From Sipunculus nudus (lineage: Eukaryota > Annelida > Sipuncula > Golfingiida > Sipunculidae), in assembly GCA_026874595.1 (NCBI GenBank), contig CM049311.1, positions 46,379,676 to 46,443,675 on the forward strand: 64,000 bases of DNA, in the 5' to 3' direction. Positions 57,121 to 64,000 of this stretch are shown in pieces. Positions within the stretch are counted from its first letter, which is position 1; each line of letters opens with the position of its first letter. The notes beneath the pieces were generated by a model. That model was not told the DNA's origin. It did no database searches and worked only from the letters and a program-made list of their open reading frames with translations. A program made the translations under genes and the position numbers.

Positions 57121-60100
57121 TGATTGTAGCTGGCACCACCAGTCTTGTATACAAAAAGGTTTCAGAGAAATATACATATGCCCAAGTTCAGACTGATATA
57201 TCAAACCCCTCCTGAGAAATAAGCAGGGACACACACTGTGCAAAAAATTATTGTAGGTGGCACCACCAGTCTTGTATACGACAAGTATACGATAATTAAA
57301 AATACGATAGGATATAAATATGCCCAATTTCAGGATGATATACCAAATTCCTCTATAGAAATAAGCAGGCACAAAAGTCACACACTGTGCAAATGTCATT
57401 GTAGGTGGTGACACCTGTCTTGTTAACGAGAAACCCATCAAAGACACACAGACAGGTCAAAATATTAGGCCAATACATCCAATTACCTTGAGTCTGATGC
57501 ATGGGGTGGACCAGGCTTAGGTGAGAAAGACAGTTGACCCGAGTGAACTGTGACAAATTTGCTAGCTCAGGCTATTGCACTGAGTGAACTAATGACCTGC
57601 ACCTGGCTAGACTGGGTGAACTTTTGACCTGTATCTGGCTGCACTGAGTGAACTCTTGACCTGTTGCCTAATCTGATACAGTTGGCAGTCTGCCAAAGCT
57701 ATAAATAGATTGGCTCCACATGCAGCCCTGAGGGGAATGACACCCATGAGCTGATCACATGGTGCCCATGAGGTGTTCACATGTCACCCATGAGGGGATC
57801 ACATGCCTTGTGCTTGGCTGCACTGACTGAACTCTTGACCTATATCTGGCTGCACTGAATGAACTCTTGACCTGTTGCCAAATCTGAAACAGTTGGCAGT
57901 TTCTTAACCTATGTAAATATACAGACACAATCTTGGCCTGTTGGCAAATCTGTTTACACATACTGAAAGTCTTTGGCTAAAATGCTTTTTTTCAAGCTGA
58001 AATATTCATAAACTTTTTATCAAAATATCTAGAAAAATAAAAGATTCAGTTCTTTCATTGTTAAAGGTCTAATAATTCTGCCAAAAATCATTCAAGTAAA
58101 TTTGAACAAAGGCCACCTAAGAATAATTTTTGTGCCATGTAACAGAAGTTATAATTGAAACAATAATTTTGTAGAAGAACAGTTTTGCAGTCCTCAGTTT
58201 AAGTTAGACATAATAATGGCCATAAGACCAACTTAAGTTTTTCTGATATGATTGAAAGAACCATGTTGTACGATAATTCTTTTGAAAAATTGAACAATTC
58301 AACTTGACAGTTTCATCATAAACTTTTTAAGCTGAAAGAGGCTTAAATTATGAGGTTTTTGCCCATAAAAAACAGGTCAATGTAGGTGGCACATCAAAAT
58401 CTGCACCTTCAAATATGAGTCATGTGACCAACATTTGCACAATACTTGGTAATGCTAGCTTCTGTCATTTCTGAGAAAACTATGTCAGTATGCTTACTTG
58501 GCCAAATGACTGTTCACATTCATTAAATCCACTAAAATTCATCAAATGCAAACCATTTGAACAAACTTGAGAGTGCTTGCCTCTGGGATCATTTCTGTAA
58601 AATATTGAACAATTTGGCTGGACTATTTACAAGAAGACTTTTAAAGGTTTTTCAGCTTTTCCCCTATAAATTCTAAGTAAATGCAGATAGCAAAAAACAT
58701 AGGCTGAATCCCACAACATTTGATATGTGACAGATAATTGCATAAAATCTGGGGATGGTAGCTCCTGCAATTCCTGAGAAATTATGCGTTGATATACAGA
58801 TGACCAATGATCCCCGTACAAAAAAAAGGTCAATGCAGGTGGCACCACCAATACATGAATTTCATATATGACTCATTTTACCAACACTGGCATAAAATCT
58901 GGTGATGATAGCTCTGGCCGTTTCTGAGATTGACATTTTAGTATGCTTTTTTGGACAGATGAATAGGTTCAACCTCCTGTAATTCGACCAAAATTCACAG
59001 AACTTAAACCATTTGAACAAACTTGAGAGAGATAGTATAAAAGATTATTTCTGTGAAATATTGAACAAATTGGCTTGACCCTTTCAGAGGAGAAGATTTT
59101 TAAAGGTTTTTTAGCTTTTTCTCTATAAAATCTAAGAAAATGCAGATTTTTTTCAGATGGCTAATTTTCTGCATTAAATTTCATGATGCTAGCTCCAGCG
59201 TTTTCGAAATAGTATGGGTAAAAGTATACCTGTGATTGTAAACATTACCTGGCATGAGGAATATCTAAAATCATAAATCTACATTTTTTAAAAGTTTTTA
59301 AAAAACATTCTTGTCAATAATAACCAAAGATAACCTGAAATCTAAATGTCTGGAGGCATGATGTAATGGATGCTGATAAACTGGTTCCAGGCTAGATGTA
59401 TCTGCTTCACACAGCTAACATATATGGTAAAATGACTCAATTCAATCTTTATTATAAAGCCAAAATTCATTCTTTGGAACCATAAAAGACAATTATCATA
59501 AGAATTATTCACAGGATTATTCTTGTAAAATATTAAACAAATTGGCCTCAGTGGGGTCAGTCAAAAAATGTTTTGCAGGTTTATAACTCATATATGGGAA
59601 AACAAAGCAAAATGGCTAAGTTAAGCTTACAATAACTTAGCCAAAAATCACTGAACCAAAACCATTTGAACAAACTTGCATAATCAACATCTAAGGATAA
59701 TTAATGTGTTAGATTCAAGAATTTGGCCCAGTGGTTTTTGAGAAGAAGATCTTTGTAGCAAATGAGCTAAAATGGGCTGATATGGCATATGACTAAATTC
59801 AGCTTCCCATAACTCAGCCAAAAGTCACTGAACTGAGACCATTTGCACAAATTTCAGAAAGCATTACCCTATGATCATTTCTGTGCCATATTAAACAATT
59901 TGGGCATTTGGTTTCAGAGAAGAAGTTTTTTGTAGCTGTCAGTATGATACGGGCACTGATGACCCCCGTTCAAAAAAGGCCGATGCAGGTGGCGCCACAA
60001 TACCTGAATACCTGAATTTCAAACATGACTCATGTGACCAACATTGGCATAAAATTTGGTGATGACAGCTTCAGCCGTTTCTAAGATTGTAATTTTAGTA

Positions 60101-60475
60101 TGCTTTTTTGGTCAGATGACTAAGTTCAACTAGCTGTAACTCGATCAGCCAAAAATCACCAAACTTAAACCATTTGAACAAACTTGAGAGAGATTGTTCC
60201 AGGGATCCTTTCTGTGAAATATTGGACAATTTGGCTGAACAGTTTCGGAGAAAAAGATTTTTAAAGTTTTTTTAGCTTTTTCGCTATAAAATCTAAGAAA
60301 ATGCAGTTAGCCAAAAAATAAGCAAAATCCGATAGATTTTTTTAGATGGCTAATTTTTTGCAGAAAATTTCTTGATGCTAACTCTTTCCATTTTCAAGAT
60401 AGTATGGCTAAACGTACAGACGATGGACGACGGACGACGCCACACCATCGCATAAGCTCACAGGTTCGCTAAAAA

Positions 60476-63400
60476 TATATATCTTGTTCTGTCACTAATT
60501 AAATCATGTAATAATGAATCTTGTGGTTGTTATAATTAAGTCAGTTATGACAGGTTTAAGTAATTAGTTTATCTATTTTCACTGATTGTATTAGTACAGA
60601 GAAGTTTTTTCTAAAGGAAAGGCCGATGGCCTGTTGGTGTCACAGTCTGCTGAATGAGGATGAAGGTATATATATATGATAAGATGATGGATTTCAGGTT
60701 TTATGTGCACAGGGTAAGGATTAGTCATAACCTATTGATCAGGCATTAGACTTATCTCTGAGGTTCTAGTAAGGTTTCACTGTAATGCCATAGAGGCAAT
60801 GGTGGGGTTACAACTGGGGATCACAGCTCTGAAGTCCACCCCTTAAATAACCATTTAACAAAGTCCTACTCCAAGTATAGGGAAGTTATATTTGTTTCAT
60901 GTTTTGCTGATACATTGAACGTAAAGAGATAATTGTTAGTCATGGCATTTCTGAACCTCCTTGTCAATTAAGCTATTCTGTATTCAGTTTATTTGTTACA
61001 TTGAACAGAAGCTTTATTTCAAGAAACTGCTGTTCTTAATAATCAAGTTATGAGCTTAAATAGGTATAGGAAATGAGAGCCTGTTCTTGCTAGGGCCACT
61101 GTAATGCTATATTTATCAAAGACCAGAAGCTCTACTTTTTTAGACATTTGCATTAGCTGGTGTAAGTCCCAATTGGGAAAAGCAGTAATAAGCCTTTGCC
61201 GAAAACCCTAACCCCATCCATAACTCTAGTTAAAAGAGAACAAAAAGTCCTGAGCCACTTACAGCAAAAATATTGTCTTATGTAATGATTATAAGTTTTA
61301 ACATGGATTACATTGTACATTATGAGGTATTTCATTTTTAGAAAATTCTAGAAAAGCAGAATGACTGCAATACAAGCTTTCAATATTTTAAAAGACTGGA
61401 CACAATTCCCACGTACAGGTAGTATCAAAGGTTCTCCAGATAACAGTCTCAGGGTCTGGAAGCTGAAATGTGATTATCAAATACAGGAAAGGGCATGTCT
61501 GAGCATGAATAAAAATCTGTTGTCTGTGGATCTTTATTAACAATGCACGACATATCTGTTACATTTGGTTGGGCCAATCTAGTTCTGTGATCATCTTTTC
61601 CAGCTGACAATTAAATTAAGACAGGAACACTGTAGTCCATGGGGCATGTAGTGAAATGAGGTACACAAATTGAACATTACATGGAATGTAAAGAGATTTG
61701 TTATAGCTGGCCAAGCATACAAATGACATGAAATGGGCAGATAATGACAGGCAGTTAAGATAAATAAACATATCATCACTGATGTGGAGACAGAGTTGTA
61801 ACCAGTTGAGGGTTTAGACTTGATGTCTAAATATCCATTTTACATATATACCAACTTCATCTCCACTAATATATTAATATCTGAAGTATTTATTTGTTTC
61901 AGGATTCCTTTTTTTTTAAATTTTCTCCATTACCCCTGCACTGCCATCTTTTTTTTATTAAAAAAAAAATTTGATAAATGCGCTTGAGCTTAATTTTATT
62001 TTCCCCAGAAACAGAACTGAGTATGCAATGTGCTGATTGATTAACTGGCAGCAAAGTAATTCTCAAAGAATTCCATTTATGAATTTAAAATGAGATGCGA
62101 CAAAAAGTTAGTGTTTTATGTTGCCATATATTACTTATTGTCTCATCTGACTGCCCTTATTTAGAATTAACTGTATTGGACTGAGAAGAGGAAGATGTAA
62201 CAACTGGATACAAAACTGTATTTACACAACACAAATTCATGTGACCTCTGTGTCTTTATCATAACTACATCTCTACTAAGCATATGGACAAACATGTTTT
62301 ATCACTATATAGAACACCATTACATTTTGCAGCTCATCAAAGAAAGGCAGTTTCTATGCAAAATTAACATACCTGCTTCACTGCTTCACATTAACTAAAA
62401 TTTTCATAAATAAACATGTTATAACCAACAGGAAAGGTTTATAAAGATATCATTTTTACCCTAGATTTGCCATTGCAAGGGGTCTGAAAAAGGGTACTAG
62501 ATTATAGTAGTCTTTAGCTTTAGCTTTTGACAGGTTAATACCAAAAAATATATCATGATTAAGACTGACAGAAAATAAATAAAGGGAGTTAGGAAACTTG
62601 AGGACAATATTTCTAATCTGAAAACTTGAAGTAATTTACTATAAAATGTCCATACATGACAATGTAGCTGATGACAAAGGGGTATTATAATGAAGTGACC
62701 AGGAATGAAAGTGAATTGAACTTTTACAATGAATTGTCAGCACTTAAAACAGTAACAGTAAAGACAAGCAGTGGAGTAAGCAATCAGAGACTATGACAAC
62801 ACTGGTGCTTGGCTGGCTCCTGGGGAAAGTATTAATACCGTTACTAATAATTAGTCCTGCAGGTTCACTGAATTAATCAATCATGAATAGAAATGCATGT
62901 TGAGGCCAACTGAGGTCAAATACAGGAAGAAATACTGACTATTAGCATCAGATTATTGGTAAAATATGGATGTCTTTTATGACAAGAATTATAAAAGCCA
63001 TAAAATCGATTTCAATACTGGCCCCTTGAATTTTGTTTGGCCAAGGTTATGAAATTATAAAAGACTGCCATGCATTTTCTTGATATAGCCATGTAACAAT
63101 ATACTCTACATGTTCTGAATGTATTTAACTAGATATGAAATATCTTAAAGGACACTTAAAATCTTTAATAAAGTTTTTCTCACCATTAAGTAAAATAGAC
63201 AAGTAGCCAATGGGCCATATGGCACTTTTTAATGTTAAAGATTTTAAATATATTTAAAATAAGCATAAGTAAGTGTATTCATTCAGTGTTCAATTGACTG
63301 TGGGATTGTAAATTTTTTTCTATTTTAATTTCCCCTATATTCAGTGGCTATATATTTATTGATGCTCATGTGCATTTCAAATTTAAATACCCTATAAAAA

Positions 63401-63779
63401 TCATAATTTTGAAAGTCAATTGCTGAATCAAAGGAAACTCTGACATGGCTCATAGATATTCTGTATCTTAAATAGATATGCAAGAACAACGTATTTAAAG
63501 GGATATTTTGGATGTGTGTAACCACCTGCATTTTTTATGCTGTCTTATCAAATTCTTAATCTAAATTTGAACATCTGCAGAGCTACATTTCCGTCTGTTA
63601 CTACATGACAGGCCTGTAGCACTCACTTCCTATCATGTTATTTTGTATCCTGGTGTCACCCAGGCCAGGTGCCTTCTGCACCCGCTATTTAATGTGTAAT
63701 CAGCCCCATTGCTGGGCCATGACACTGAGGAACCACCTGAAAGGGGCACATTTGTTCCTAAGTGATACACAGGTGTCTT
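60476..63779. other. Unique AT-rich sequence, no supported gene
   Basis: Several kilobases without repeat termini or tandem arrays. Frames of up to 62 codons have no recognisable features. This is the largest stretch free of visible mobile elements. It could be intergenic or intronic. Confidence 0.5.
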
Positions 63780-63905
63780 CAGGGTGCTCACCATGGGTGG
63801 GTGCAAACTGTGAAAAATCTCACTGCTGCTCAGCTAATCTATAACTTCACATCCTCCTAGCTGTGAGTCCTGTGCTCTATCCCCAGACCACATACAGAAG
63901 ACAGC
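63780..63905 (-). mobile_element. tRNA-derived SINE-like remnant
   Basis: On the - strand 'gtctggggatagagcacagg' resembles a tRNA D-arm/box A, and 'actcacagctaggaggatgtg' resembles an anticodon arm leading to a decayed box B (GATGTGAAGTTATAG). This is the usual pattern of a tRNA-headed SINE. Box B is poor, so it is an inactive remnant at best. Confidence 0.4.
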
Positions 63906-64000
63906 TCAGAACAAACCTTTTTCATAAAAAAAATAAAATTATTTTTTTTTAAATTAAAATCTTTAAAACAAACAAATTGGTTTTGGAAAACCCATTTAAA
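63906..64000. other. A/T-rich window end
   Basis: Runs of A and T, no feature recognised. Confidence 0.5.

Larger units (their letters stand above)
54385..60475 (-). mobile_element. Composite family D element carrying A2 and C2 (D2)
   Basis: The left terminus 'acaaggcctacaggcctaat' starts at 54385, with motif GCAAACCTGTGC (54404-54415). The right terminus CACAGGTTCGC (60459-60469) plus TAAAAA ends at 60475. The body 57121-60475 is closely similar to 22738-26025. Element A2 occupies the same internal site as A1 in D1. The palindrome core at about 59987 has lost two bases. A GGACGACGG tract lies at about 60424-60440. Confidence 0.9.

Noticed and set aside
57043-57447. 134-codon - strand frame (and similar ones at 8534-8920)
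   Set aside because: It lies wholly in family D repeat sequence. Related frames in other copies are broken at different points, so it is not conserved as coding.

Overview
The window looks like AT-rich, non-coding invertebrate DNA. It has no long open reading frames, no operons, no rRNA and no intact tRNA. It is dominated by non-autonomous elements carrying ACGG-type tetranucleotide tracts, a combination well known from bivalve molluscs. A marine bivalve is therefore the best guess, but this is inference. No intact protein-coding gene is visible. A few short exon-like stretches are listed at low confidence.

The main content is at least four families of Helitron/Helentron-like interspersed elements, called here A/B (related), C, D and E. 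They share one plan. Read on the + strand, each begins with a short palindrome or stem-loop, followed by a 10-12 bp motif. The inverse complement of that motif sits at the other end, just before TAAAAA, and most families have a (GACG/GACA)n tract shortly upstream of that end. Read on the - strand, this is the arrangement known for Helentrons and their short derivatives: a sub-terminal repeat at the 5' end, its partner near the 3' end, then a 3' stem-loop, with insertion into T/A runs. No Rep/helicase gene is present. Every copy I can orient, about seventeen, points the same way. For these elements I give strand '-', meaning the inferred Helentron polarity.

Layout. 1-1801: D (3' part). 1802-7231: unique sequence, an A fragment, a GATC-rich repeat and two simple tandem repeats. 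7232-10247: D with a solo LTR inside. 10248-11352: unique, with exon-like frames on the - strand. 11353-16515: B1, interrupted by a pogo/Tigger-like transposon and by a second B element (B2). 18404-18990: 38-bp minisatellite. 20059-26025: D carrying A. 27405-30433: a moderate repeat holding a 2-kb GC-rich transposon full of nested minisatellites. 30434-35444: B3 containing E, which contains C, plus a MITE. 35462-35988: a second, inverted MITE. 37595-38230: 24-bp minisatellite. 38794-42202: A4 with two internal satellite arrays. 42503-43610: D. 44011-47314: A3 containing B4. 48298-50748: A5. 52790-53750: 75-bp minisatellite carrying splice-donor-like motifs. 54385-60475: D carrying A2 carrying C2. 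60476-64000: mostly unique sequence with a SINE-like remnant at the end.

The strongest signals are these: (1) the common terminal architecture shared by unrelated-looking families; (2) the single orientation of all copies; (3) a composite D-with-A element present twice with the same internal junction but different flanks, which suggests the composite moved as a unit; (4) a 12-bp perfect palindrome, GGTGGCGCCACC, repeated 11 times exactly across three families; (5) arrays of nuclear-receptor half-sites inside A elements.
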